Below, piece after piece: positions 28,101 to 36,063 of a stretch of 64,000 nucleotides of DNA. The stretch covers positions 1-64,000 of the forward strand of contig JAIPBT010000023.1 of assembly GCA_021738565.1 (NCBI GenBank), written 5' to 3'. The notes beneath the pieces were generated by a model, which made no database searches, was not told the DNA's origin, and saw only the letters and a list, made by a program, of their open reading frames with translations. The translations under genes and the position numbers were made by a program. This DNA comes from Bacteroidales bacterium. GTDB taxonomy: Bacteria; Bacteroidota; Bacteroidia; Bacteroidales; GCA-2748055. Position 1 is the stretch's first letter. Each line of letters starts with the position of its first letter.

Positions 28101-29762
28101 CTTTCAGCAGGGAACGGTTTTGACACCTACAACTGGGAAGGGACAACAAACAATACTTCAGAGCTCATCGTGACGGAATCCGGAACATATGTTGTAACGG
28201 TCACCAGCGGCAGCAACTGCTCTGCTACGGATACGGTAGAGGTATTCTACAATCCTGCTCCATCTCTGGAACTGGGAGCCGATATTGCTGCATGTGTGGG
28301 TGATTCTGTTCTGCTTGTTGCACCTTCCGGTTTTTCGGTCTACAACTGGAACAACGGATTGTCGGACAATGACACATTGCTTGTTACTGAACCAGGAACA
28401 TATGTTCTGGAAGTTGCCAACGAATTCGGATGTACAGTAAAAGATTCGCTGAATGTTGCTTTTGACTCAATCCCTGATATAACCATCAGTGGGGATACAG
28501 TCATCTGTGGAGGCAGCACAGTTGAACTTATTGCATCCGGGGCCGACACATATACCTGGAACACTGGAGAAACAACCGCCTCCATTTTTGTATCACCTGT
28601 GGAACCCATGGTTTATGAGGTAACAGGCACAGTCAATGCGTGCTCCGCGACTTCATCGATCGCGGTTCATGTGAATGAATCCTATCTCATCGAAGAAAAT
28701 GTGGCCATTTGTGCAGGTGACAGTGTAATGTGGGACGGCAATTATTATTCTGTTGCAGGAACCTATGAGGAAACCTATCCTTCAGTATCCGGTTGTGACA
28801 GCACAACACGCCTGAACCTGGAGGTTGGAACTTCATTCCTGACCGAAGAAGAGGTCACAATCTGTGAAGGCGACAGCGTGATGTGGGATGGGGCATACCT
28901 ATATCCCGAAGCAGGCACCTACCAATATGAGCTAAGCCTCACCTCCCTTTCCGGCTGCGACAGCACTGTTCGGCTAACCCTGAATGTAATACCTTCCTAC
29001 CTTTTTGAGGAGAATATTTCAATTTGCCAGGGAGACAGTGTGCAGTGGCAGGGCAATTACTACGATACTACTGGAATTTATGACATGGCATACCAGCCTC
29101 TGTTCGGATGTGACAGTATATATCGCCTGAACCTGGTTGTCGGGGAACCCTCTATCGATACTTTAGCATACTCGCTTTGCGGAGGTGATACACTAACCTG
29201 GCAGGGCATGGTCCTGACTGAAACAGGACAGTATGCATATACGACCACATCAGGCACTGGATGTGACAGTACGATAGTACTTGACCTTACAGTATTTGAG
29301 CAACCTGATACTCCTGTTGTTGCATTCAGTGATTCGATTCTTACTTCAAGTGTACCGGATGGCAACCAATGGTATTTCAATGGAACAGCCATCGAAGGCG
29401 CCACAGAACAGACTTTTAAAGTGATTCAAGAGGGAGACTATTTCGTGATCGTTACAAGTGCCGATGGGTGTTTATCGGCACCATCCGATACCCTGGCAGT
29501 AACCTTCACCAATGTGACTGAATTCAATAATTTCAACGTGAATATTTACCCGAATCCGGCCACTGATGTATTGTTCGTTGAAAACAGCAGCGGCATGGAG
29601 ATGCAGTTCGATATCTATGACATAACAGGTAAAAAGATGATGAATACCCTCATCAGGGGTGATTTTGAAGAAGTGGATATCATTGATCTGAAACCATCGC
29701 TCTACTTCATTAAAATCACAATAGATGGAAGCACCAGGGTGGATAAAGTGATCATTGAATAG
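25134..29762 (+). CDS. Giant T9SS cargo protein: three cohesin-like domains, BIG2-like and Ig-like arrays
   Basis: A 1542-residue secreted modular protein. Approximate order: signal peptide 1-22; cohesin-like 25-154; BIG2-like 158-236 (SIDESGLLTATGPG); cohesin-like 237-363; BIG2-like 364-441; cohesin-like 443-572; CARDB-like 574-688; seven ~70-residue Ig-like repeats 689-1182, most with a VxLGxD opening and a Cys pair; four C-x-G-D-S/T-x-W repeats ending in GCDS 1183-1392; one more Ig-like domain; and a T9SS sorting tail with YPNP at 1472. There is no enzyme domain. Cohesin-like folds bind dockerins in cellulosomes, and the gene immediately upstream encodes a dockerin, so a scaffold role is attractive but inferred. 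It probably shares a transcript with that gene. Confidence 0.88.
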   Translation: MRQTFKNFLILFLLLAGGELFSQSIGMRIPDTTGVEGTYIDIPVYADSSFTDKGVFSYVLGITYNSNYLRADSVITEGAIAGSFGSATANLDDPGFIGITGAGSSTLTGSGAFIYIRFELLQPGTMYIGFTASNEYNYFNEGNPLMEYINGSVNITPAPKITIGPNSSLLQSGEQLQMYVRGDTLSPFTWEVVDTAVASIDESGLLTATGPGINKVSVTDSNGLTDITDGSIEVRGYRLSIPGNLEEWQGGTIDIPVNTTDLTGLGIVSGNFTVTYNQGLLELVEIITDTTLLDGIVPQYNLGNNAIDIAFAENTPITGEGALMYLRFDISSENTGATSLSFNDVLFNEDLLAMITNGYFSTINFANISISPNTATVIAGDSLQFSASNGILPYTWSSSDTSVAKIDSSGMLLGIHSGVIQVTAVDSAGATKTSGNITVIDTEVIVPDTTGPVNASFNLPVYINDLPEGRSVSSLEAEFSFRTPELEYVGIVTSGTLTEGWTFSESSSGNLINLAMAGANGFNQEGILFYISFNLTADLTLNEYAYVNINSLLLNERTPNARTDNGNIIGSKSEDLGASAIISPVTACELTGAESVTVSVYNYGYITYSAGDTIVVGYQLNSENSIKDTLILSAELPPASSVDFTFDSTVNMSAPGSYTLSAYTLLSNEFDGNTGNDKKTVQIEVYGDLAVSLGSDVIACEDDTVTLNAGTGFETYTWSNGSSSTEFLEVTASGEYSVIVTNSLGCQGTDTVLVTFNALPVVELGSDTSICDGSVVTLDAGSGFASYNWNRGVSSARELAVDTSGTYFVEVTDTYGCSSVSDTINITVLPLPEVDLGSDTALCAGSVLEISAGTGFSSYAWSTGDSTETISVDQSGTYIATVNNANGCSNSDTILVDFVQVDVNLGEDVILCEGSDYTIQAPNGDYLYEWSDNSTGSSITVSQTGTYSVTVTDIVTGCSSSDTIDVSFDSEITVDMGPDVYACGTDSVVLSAGNGFDTYNWEGTTNNTSELIVTESGTYVVTVTSGSNCSATDTVEVFYNPAPSLELGADIAACVGDSVLLVAPSGFSVYNWNNGLSDNDTLLVTEPGTYVLEVANEFGCTVKDSLNVAFDSIPDITISGDTVICGGSTVELIASGADTYTWNTGETTASIFVSPVEPMVYEVTGTVNACSATSSIAVHVNESYLIEENVAICAGDSVMWDGNYYSVAGTYEETYPSVSGCDSTTRLNLEVGTSFLTEEEVTICEGDSVMWDGAYLYPEAGTYQYELSLTSLSGCDSTVRLTLNVIPSYLFEENISICQGDSVQWQGNYYDTTGIYDMAYQPLFGCDSIYRLNLVVGEPSIDTLAYSLCGGDTLTWQGMVLTETGQYAYTTTSGTGCDSTIVLDLTVFEQPDTPVVAFSDSILTSSVPDGNQWYFNGTAIEGATEQTFKVIQEGDYFVIVTSADGCLSAPSDTLAVTFTNVTEFNNFNVNIYPNPATDVLFVENSSGMEMQFDIYDITGKKMMNTLIRGDFEEVDIIDLKPSLYFIKITIDGSTRVDKVIIE

Positions 29763-29790
29763 ACAGGAACATCTTTTATATACTGAAAGG

Positions 29791-29828
29791 CCCTTCCATG
29801 CAATGTATGGAGGGGTTTTTCTTTTTTT
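29791..29828 (+). terminator. Rho-independent terminator after the giant gene pair
   Basis: A 9-bp stem with one G-T pair (29791-29799 with 29806-29814) and a six-base loop, followed by a long T-rich tail. It closes the two-gene transcript of cohesin/dockerin proteins. Confidence 0.85.
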
Positions 29829-30121
29829 AGGCAATCCGGTTGCAGGGAGCGAACCAATAATAAACTACAACTTTCAGTATGTGAAATGCAAATGTAAAAT
29901 TGCGTAATAAGTTGCATGTCAATATTTTAATATCCACATTCAAATTCGTACACTCCGTACAAACCTGTGCATAATCGGACAATTTTAACACATTTTTACA
30001 TCTTCACAAAAACGCTATATATCTGCATACCTGTAACTTAAACGATTTGGCATGAATTGTGATTTTTTTGAACCAATACATACAAACAATTATTCTCAAT
30101 GAACATTTAATATTAGAAATT
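29829..30121. other. Leader and spacer before the small secreted orphan
   Basis: An A/T-rich stretch between the terminator and the next signal-peptide gene. I see no supported gene and no clear repeat. A promoter for the downstream gene should lie here, but I found no convincing TTTG / TAnnTTTG pair. Confidence 0.4.
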
Positions 30122-30604
30122 ATGAAAACAAAGGTTAGTTTTATTTCAAGGATGATGACAATTGCAGTGGCAATTGTTATGACAGGTACAACAGTTTTTG
30201 CTGATGGCGGGATCACTGATGTATACACAACCGGGACCACGAATACACCGGCTGGTGATTTTGTGGTAAGATCCACCAATGATCTCTTTTACTTCCAGGG
30301 AGAGAAGTACGAAGTCTTTAAGGTTTATTACGACGATCCTGCAATGAACATGAAGATTGCCGTTAACCCGGATGAAAAATGTAAATCACTTATTGCATTT
30401 ACCGATGACTATACATTGTTCTATCAGTGTAATAGGCATGGTTTTGGGGTTCGAAGGGTTCTTTTTGCAAATCCTGATGCACAAAAAAGGTTTGATCCTG
30501 ACAAATATCAATCCCAAACCGTACTTTCCAAAAAACGCAGGATAGAGAAAAAGGATGCCGTGAAATTGATTGCCGGTTTTCTTCCCGGAATGCAATTATC
30601 ATAA
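30122..30604 (+). CDS. Small secreted protein of unknown function
   Basis: A 160-residue protein with a signal peptide ending VFADG (about residue 26). The mature ~134 residues include DLFYFQGEKYEVFKVYYDD, two Cys (one after DEK, one in FYQCNRHG) that could pair, and a basic KKRRIEKKD segment near the C-terminus. No family is recognised. The ATG at 30122 is chosen because it opens the signal peptide; the frame runs 21 codons further upstream with no export signal. It has its own strong terminator and lies directly after the giant cohesin/dockerin genes, but has no T9SS tail. Confidence 0.75.
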   Translation: MKTKVSFISRMMTIAVAIVMTGTTVFADGGITDVYTTGTTNTPAGDFVVRSTNDLFYFQGEKYEVFKVYYDDPAMNMKIAVNPDEKCKSLIAFTDDYTLFYQCNRHGFGVRRVLFANPDAQKRFDPDKYQSQTVLSKKRRIEKKDAVKLIAGFLPGMQLS

Positions 30605-30637
30605 TAAACTAACCACAACATATCAGAACTTACCCGT

Positions 30638-30675
30638 AAAAAAAGCGGCTTCAATTTGAAGCCGCTTTTTTTTCA
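30638..30675 (+). terminator. Rho-independent terminator after the small secreted orphan
   Basis: A 9-10-bp G/C-rich stem (AGCGGCTTC with GAAGCCGCT) around a five-base A/T loop, flanked by an A run on the left and a T run on the right. The flanking runs would let it act on both strands. Confidence 0.92.
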
Positions 30676-30828
30676 TTTTTTCCCGTACCATGTTCAACGA
30701 TTCTTCCTCCCCTGACCGTTGCACCCAGAACAATCCCGGCGCTCATTGCCACAAGATTCTTAACACTTATCCTTAACAAACAGGTGAGAAGAATTCTATA
30801 AAAACGCAAATGGGGGTAAATTGGACAT

Positions 30829-31029
30829 TCACCCCCATTTCACTGCATGATACACATAGCCACCATACAGTGCCAAGGTACGGTTTATGGCTGGCTTGTC
30901 TTCAAAATCCCTTTCCAGGATCCATTTAACAAACCCTGACTTACCGGCTAAGCTCCGTGGAGCAATACCGAAAAGCCCTCCGTTCAACAGGTAATTAAAC
31001 TTGTTTTCCTGGAACCGCTTACTGATCAA
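30829..31029 (-). pseudogene. Possible C-terminal gene remnant
   Basis: A frame of about 66 residues with protein-like composition, including NYLLNGGLFGIAPRSLAGKS and INRTLALYGGYVYHAVKWG. It has no ATG start: it begins at a TTG six codons after an in-frame stop. It is isolated in an 800-base gap. I do not recognise the family. It looks like the tail of a truncated gene, but a real small gene with a TTG start cannot be excluded. Confidence 0.3.
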
Positions 31030-31407
31030 TGACAGAACCAGGTCTTACGATCTGCATTCAGACATTGCGAAAAGCGTTCCGGAACCATAAAGATTCTTTA
31101 GTGCTCTTCATTCAGTAGTTCAACCATTAAAAGACCGACCAATTTTGATCTGCCTGGTTGAATGCGCCGGACGAATCCGTGCACACGTCCTGGCTCGTCG
31201 GACCACTGAAAAACAGTTTCCTGTTTGTTCAGCCAGCGCCGGAATCCATGGCTTAACAGCCGGACTCCTTTACCGGAAAGGTCCAGTGAGCAGCCACTTA
31301 TCTCTCACTTGGTATTTCCAAATTTATTTTATTTATACAGTTCTGTCAAATTTTATTGAAAAGTACTATTGACAATTAACCAACATGGGTTATTAACAAA
31401 CTGTTAA
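31030..31407. other. Intergenic stretch without supported gene
   Basis: About 380 bases between the possible remnant and the floA stop codon. A short rightward frame (31145-31372) has no credible protein features. I see no terminator hairpin or repeat. Confidence 0.5.
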
Positions 31408-32418
31408 TTATTTTTTGTCATTGTCCTCTTTCGAAGGGCCTCTGCCTTTTCCTTTTGTACCTTTTGATATGGAATCCCTCATCGTTGTATCGGCTTCAAT
31501 ATTTTTGAACTTGTAGTAATCCATTATGCCGAGATTTCCACTCCTGAAAGCATCTGCCATTGCCAGCGGGATCTCAACTTCCGCCTCAATCACTTTTGCC
31601 CTTGCTTCCTGGGCCTTGGCTTTCATTTCCTGCTCCGTTGCCACAGCCATGGCCCTTCTTTCCTCTGCTTTTGCCTGTGCAATATTCTTATCGGCATTGG
31701 CCTGGTCCATTTGGAGAACCGCACCGATGTTCTTCCCGATATCTATATCTGCAACATCAATGGAAAGGATCTCAAAAGCTGTTCCGGCATCCAGTCCTTT
31801 CTCAAGAACGATCCGTGATATAAAATCGGGGTTTTCAAGTACCTCCTTGTGTGAATCTGCAGATCCTATGGAAGAAACGATACCCTCACCGACACGTGCA
31901 AGCACGGTTTCCTCACCGGCTCCACCGACAAGCTGTTTGATGGATGCCCTCACCGTTACACGTGCCTTGGCAATAAGCTGAATTCCATCCTTGGCAACAG
32001 CCGTAACCGGTGGGGTGTTGATCACCTTGGGATTGACCGACATCTTTACTGCTTCAAGGACATCCCTTCCCGCGAGATCAATGGCCGTGGCCATGTTATA
32101 GGAAAGGTCGATGTTGGCCTTGTTTGCAGACACAAGGGCATGCACAACCTGCTCCACATGTCCGCCGGCAAGGTAATGCGCCTCCAGCGCGTCCCGCATG
32201 ATCTTAGAAAGTCCAGCTTTGTGCGCTTCGATCATTGATCTGACAATGACCGTTGGGGGAACCTTCCTCCAGCGCATGAGAATAAGTTGCAACAGGGAGA
32301 TCCTCACCCCTGAAAGCAACGCGGTAAACCACAATCCTATCGGGATAAAATAGAGAATAATCCAAAGGCCAATGATACTGGCAACAACAATAATGATCCA
32401 TGAGAAATTAAAATCCAT
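31408..32418 (-). CDS. floA: Flotillin-like protein FloA
   Basis: A 336-residue membrane-associated scaffold of functional membrane microdomains. An N-terminal hydrophobic hairpin (about residues 6-30 and 31-50) precedes the SPFH/UPF0365 core with [56 protein letters not shown] and [13 protein letters not shown]. The Ala/Glu-rich coiled region ([20 protein letters not shown]) and a basic, acidic-ended tail follow. It lies 112 bases downstream of an NfeD gene on the same strand, the usual pairing for flotillins. Confidence 0.96.
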   Translation of the reverse strand: MDFNFSWIIIVVASIIGLWIILYFIPIGLWFTALLSGVRISLLQLILMRWRKVPPTVIVRSMIEAHKAGLSKIMRDALEAHYLAGGHVEQVVHALVSANKANIDLSYNMATAIDLAGRDVLEAVKMSVNPKVINTPPVTAVAKDGIQLIAKARVTVRASIKQLVGGAGEETVLARVGEGIVSSIGSADSHKEVLENPDFISRIVLEKGLDAGTAFEILSIDVADIDIGKNIGAVLQMDQANADKNIAQAKAEERRAMAVATEQEMKAKAQEARAKVIEAEVEIPLAMADAFRSGNLGIMDYYKFKNIEADTTMRDSISKGTKGKGRGPSKEDNDKK

Positions 32419-32530
32419 AATGCATAAATTTATTTTTTGTTAATAACCATATTTTTCTGCTGTCCGCTTACCCGTTCGATGTGATCTAAACATCGCTTAA
32501 CCGGGTAAATTCAAAGAGCTGCACAGGCAC

Positions 32531-32995
32531 TCAAACCGTTTTTCTTACTTTGATAACTGTTCCCTCCACAGAAACAACCTCAATCTGTTTGTGTTCATCG
32601 ATGTAACCTTCAATTGATCTCGCTTCCCTGACCTTGCCTTTGATCATGATCTTTCCCATGGGGGCAAGTCTTGTAAGCGCCTCACCACTGTCTCCCTTTT
32701 TGATACCGTCACGTATGATCTCCTCACCCACTGATCCTTCCACATTGACATTCAGCATAAACTTCTTCCAGGTCCTGGCGCGCAAGGAAAATGCGATAAC
32801 AAAAACACTGAGGATCACTGTTCCTATCAACACCCAGGTGCCGGTTGTTGTGCCATAATTATCAAATGCCCTGTAGACACCCAATACGGTAAGTATCAAA
32901 CCCCCGATACCGGCAACGGTCACCCCCGGAACCAGCATAAACTCAATCACAAAAAGGACTATGCCAAGTACGATCAATATGATGATTCCGGCCAT
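32531..32995 (-). CDS. NfeD-family membrane protein
   Basis: A 154-residue protein with about three membrane helices (residues ~4-22, 27-45, 54-70), then a C-terminal OB-fold domain typical of NfeD (GDSGEALTRLAPMGKIMIKG, RSIEGYIDEHKQIEVVSVEG). NfeD proteins act with flotillin/stomatin-type proteins in membrane organisation. It is of the short class without the ClpP-like protease domain. It starts 9 bases after the clpS stop and precedes floA, making a likely three-gene operon. Confidence 0.93.
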   Translation of the reverse strand: MAGIIILIVLGIVLFVIEFMLVPGVTVAGIGGLILTVLGVYRAFDNYGTTTGTWVLIGTVILSVFVIAFSLRARTWKKFMLNVNVEGSVGEEIIRDGIKKGDSGEALTRLAPMGKIMIKGKVREARSIEGYIDEHKQIEVVSVEGTVIKVRKTV

Positions 32996-33004
32996 GAATG
33001 AATT

Positions 33005-33286
33005 TTATTCAATAGTAACTTTTAATCCCCTGCCAATCAACTGCAATCTCATTTCCCTGAGTGTCGTTGCATCGCTTTTCATGATCTCACAACTGCCCTT
33101 GTAATGTGTGATAATGGCACATTGCTCAGCCTGATCAGATGAATGGGCACATACTTCCTCAAGCGCTTTTATCACAAAATCAAAGGAATGCACCTTGTCA
33201 TTGTGCAATACAAGACAACCCCCGTTTTCAGTCTGCCTTTGCTCTGAACCTTTCCTGTTTGGATTGCTTGAAAAATTGCTGTCCAT
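33005..33286 (-). CDS. clpS: ClpS adaptor protein
   Basis: A 93-residue adaptor that delivers N-degron substrates to the ClpAP-type protease. The core motif is LHNDKVHSFDFVIKALEEVC, where the usual N-end-rule pocket residues (Asn-Asp and a following His helix) are visible, followed by QAEQCAIITHYKGSCEI. The C-terminal part ends LIGRGLKVTIE. The ATG at 33286 is preferred over the TTG at 33295. It leads the clpS-nfeD-floA set, with a TATATTTG promoter box candidate 20-27 bases upstream. Confidence 0.92.
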   Translation of the reverse strand: MDSNFSSNPNRKGSEQRQTENGGCLVLHNDKVHSFDFVIKALEEVCAHSSDQAEQCAIITHYKGSCEIMKSDATTLREMRLQLIGRGLKVTIE

Positions 33287-33305
33287 TAGTTTCAACTATT
33301 CCATC

Positions 33306-33313
33306 CAAATATA
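33306..33313 (-). promoter_or_regulatory. Candidate -7 promoter box for clpS-nfeD-floA
   Basis: On the minus strand TATATTTG (33313-33306) matches TAnnTTTG exactly and ends 20 bases before the clpS ATG, giving a short leader. I see no good upstream TTTG at the expected distance, so the call is tentative. Confidence 0.35.
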
Positions 33314-33393
33314 TGAAAAGAAATAATAACTACTTCTGTTTCACGATCAGTTTTAATCGAAAACAACAGCGGTTTGGAATGCATTTGTGCTGG

Positions 33394-35421
33394 CTAATCC
33401 CGTTTTTCCAGCTTTCGGACCTTTTCATAGGACATTTTCTTCCCATTGTACCATGCAACGATATATGCATCCGTATACCCCAGGTTTCTTAGCTGTCCGA
33501 GTGCCAACATTGCATCATTATACCATATAAAATGTCCAGCATAATATCTCATGAGGCCCCTGTCAGGGATCATCTCATAGCTGATCGGCACAATACCGCC
33601 GAACGTATCATAACCGGCCTGGTTTGAATAGACGGCAATCTGGATCCTGTAAAACGCACCGTCAGGTTCATTCCCTGCCGGGGGGAATGGATTTTTTTCA
33701 CTGTAGGGTGTTTCGGGCAGGACCCGGAAAGCTGTTAAGCCCCCTCCTTCTGAAGCATCTTTGCTGTCTGCAGTATTTGCGGATACAGTCTCTTCCGGAT
33801 CCGTGACTCCTTCCATCGGGGAACCTGTCGGCCCACTTTCCCGGAATACAAGTTTTGCGGCATCTGTTATTGAATCAGGCCCGGTATATGTGTACACTGT
33901 AATGCCATTAATAACTGTGTCCTTTTCAATCGCCCCAGGTACTCCCGGGTACCCGGCTACGGCTAACATTGAAAACAGCGAATCGGCAAGGGCCTGCTCG
34001 CTGGCTGCCATTTTATTCCAGGCTATGATCTTCTTCTGAATTTCCCATCGCTTGTCTCCGTCTTCTGTCTGACGAACCTCCACTTCTGCCTCAACAGAAA
34101 GTTCCAGGAGAGAGTCGGCCTTTTGCTGGTATCCCAATGCCTCTGATAATGGTTCATTGGTGCCCAACCCCCGGTCGTTGCCTGTTACAGGTGCATCGGC
34201 TTTCACCTCCCCGCTGTCCATCAATGTAGTATCACTCCTGGTTTTATTTCTTCCGTAATCCTGTGCCGGCATGCTGGCGATTAGATCCTTGAAAACATCA
34301 CCATCAGAAAGACCAAGATTTGCTATGTTCCTTATCTCACTGGGAGATCCCGTAGCCAGGGACCTGCGGGGTTCAGCGATAAGGAGTCGGTATGAAGCTA
34401 TGGAAGAGTCAGTTGCATGCCGGGAACTGTATACAGTTATCAATCCAAGATCCATTCCGGGAATGAACAGGTAATCATCAAAAACGGAATTGACCGGGAA
34501 CCCCAAGTTTACCGGATCTGAAAATTCATGTTTTTCCGTATCGTAATGTGCAACATACAGGTCAAATCCTCCCAATCCTTCCAATCCTTCCGATGCAAAA
34601 TAGAGGTCATTCCCTACGGGATCATAATACGGAAGTATCTCGTTGAGCCCGGTATTGAGGGCATCCACCGGGCGGATGTTCTTCCACCGGTCGCCCTTTC
34701 CTTTCTTTGCCTGCATGATCTGGAAACCATCCTTCCCCCCGGTCTCGCTTGCAGAAAAGAACACAAACTGCCCATTTGCAATATTTTCCGGCATGAACAT
34801 CAGGCTGTTAAGGTCGTCTCTGCTTTCATCCTTACCAAAGAATGCACCGGGCTTTCTGACAAGCCGGCCCCCTTTTGCCTTAATACTGCTGAACTGGCGG
34901 GGATCGGTAAAATTCATGGACCCGGTTTCCTGCATTTCAAAAGAGTTATATGACGATGTAATCTCTGAAGCCAGATCAGCTGATCTGATCAATAATTTTG
35001 AATGCCTTTCCCTGGCAAGACTTCTCGGGGCCTCGTCATCAAATTTTATATAGTAATGCTTTGCTTTTCTGAAATCATACAGTTTCCTGTGAGCTTCACC
35101 CAGGTAATAATAAACATCAACGGGAGCGCCACGCCCTGAAGCAAAATAAAGATATTCTGCTGCCTGTTCCAGGTCCTCATTCAACATTGTCATACATGCC
35201 CCAGTGAAGTACCTGTATATCGGGTCCTTTGGAAACCGGGTTATCAATTTCCGGAAATCAGAAACAGCAAATTCATAATCACCCCTCTCAAATTTGGCAA
35301 TCGCAGTTTCCTTCGTCACTTCATAATCCCCATCCCTGTCCTGTGCGACAAGTGTTGTTCCGGAAAGGCAAAACAAAACCAGGCACAGGAGTAAACCGGT
35401 CTTTGTCACTACTCTAAACAT
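33394..35421 (-). CDS. Envelope protein with TPR, propeller-like and SPOR-like regions
   Basis: A 675-residue exported protein. The signal peptide ends LVAQ. TPR-like helices (about residues 35-150) contain AIAKFERGDYEFAVSDFRKL and VYYYLGEAHRKLYDFRKAKH. A PD40/WD40-like beta-propeller region follows (about 195-370) with GQFVFFSASETGGKDGFQIM and GNDLYFASEGLEGLGGFDLY. A low-complexity linker leads to a C-terminal SPOR-like domain (about 595-675) with YRIQIAVYSNQAGYDTFGGI. The TPR plus propeller layout resembles Bacteroidetes OmpA/PorE-type envelope proteins, but no OmpA domain is present. It probably acts in the periplasm, perhaps on peptidoglycan. TATTTTTG at 35479-35472 is a possible promoter box. 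Confidence 0.85.
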   Translation of the reverse strand: MFRVVTKTGLLLCLVLFCLSGTTLVAQDRDGDYEVTKETAIAKFERGDYEFAVSDFRKLITRFPKDPIYRYFTGACMTMLNEDLEQAAEYLYFASGRGAPVDVYYYLGEAHRKLYDFRKAKHYYIKFDDEAPRSLARERHSKLLIRSADLASEITSSYNSFEMQETGSMNFTDPRQFSSIKAKGGRLVRKPGAFFGKDESRDDLNSLMFMPENIANGQFVFFSASETGGKDGFQIMQAKKGKGDRWKNIRPVDALNTGLNEILPYYDPVGNDLYFASEGLEGLGGFDLYVAHYDTEKHEFSDPVNLGFPVNSVFDDYLFIPGMDLGLITVYSSRHATDSSIASYRLLIAEPRRSLATGSPSEIRNIANLGLSDGDVFKDLIASMPAQDYGRNKTRSDTTLMDSGEVKADAPVTGNDRGLGTNEPLSEALGYQQKADSLLELSVEAEVEVRQTEDGDKRWEIQKKIIAWNKMAASEQALADSLFSMLAVAGYPGVPGAIEKDTVINGITVYTYTGPDSITDAAKLVFRESGPTGSPMEGVTDPEETVSANTADSKDASEGGGLTAFRVLPETPYSEKNPFPPAGNEPDGAFYRIQIAVYSNQAGYDTFGGIVPISYEMIPDRGLMRYYAGHFIWYNDAMLALGQLRNLGYTDAYIVAWYNGKKMSYEKVRKLEKRD

Positions 35422-35583
35422 AATTCAATTTTATGCGTTTAAACGGGTATAAGAGTCTGTTAAAAACGTATCAAAAATACGAATTAATATTCATTCATTT
35501 TGATGGCGAATTGTTAATAAACTCTGATCCATACACATCTCAAATACAATGAATCTTTTTAATTTTACAAAACAGAAAAAGCA

Positions 35584-36039
35584 ATGATCGAGTTAAAAAT
35601 TGGTGATCTGGCACCTGATTTTTCAGCGCCTGATCAAAGTGGGAATATTGTCTCACTGGAAAAATTCAAAGGAAAAAAACTGGTATTGTACTTTTATCCC
35701 AAGGACAATACACCGGGTTGTACTTCTGAAGCGTGCGATCTCAGGGACAATTACAATGTTTTCCTGGATAAGGGTTATGAAGTCCTTGGCGTAAGCCCTG
35801 ACAGTCAGAAATCGCACCAGAATTTTATCAAAAAACATGACCTGCCTTTCAACCTCGTATCTGATGTTGATAAAAATATACTCAGGGCCTACAATGCCTG
35901 GGGTAAAAAGAAAATGTATGGCAAAGCATACGAGGGTGTATTGAGAAAAACATTCATCATTTCAGAAGACGGCACCATAGAAAACATCATTGAAAAAGTT
36001 AATACAAAAGAACATTCCAAACAGATATTTGAGGAATAA
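35584..36039 (+). CDS. bcp: Thioredoxin-dependent peroxiredoxin (Bcp/PrxQ)
   Basis: A 151-residue cytosolic peroxidase that reduces hydrogen peroxide and organic hydroperoxides. The active-site segment is DNTPGCTSEACDLRDN with peroxidatic Cys46 and resolving Cys51, the five-residue spacing of the BCP/PrxQ class. The fold is complete, from the N-terminal GDLAPDFSAPDQSGN to the C-terminal helix. recA begins 24 bases downstream on the same strand, suggesting a shared transcript. Confidence 0.96.
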   Translation: MIELKIGDLAPDFSAPDQSGNIVSLEKFKGKKLVLYFYPKDNTPGCTSEACDLRDNYNVFLDKGYEVLGVSPDSQKSHQNFIKKHDLPFNLVSDVDKNILRAYNAWGKKKMYGKAYEGVLRKTFIISEDGTIENIIEKVNTKEHSKQIFEE

Positions 36040-36063
36040 ATCACATTAACAGGTAAAAACGCT

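Noticed and set aside
31145-31372. 75-codon plus-strand frame in the gap before floA
   Set aside because: No recognisable domain, signal or start context; composition is not convincing.
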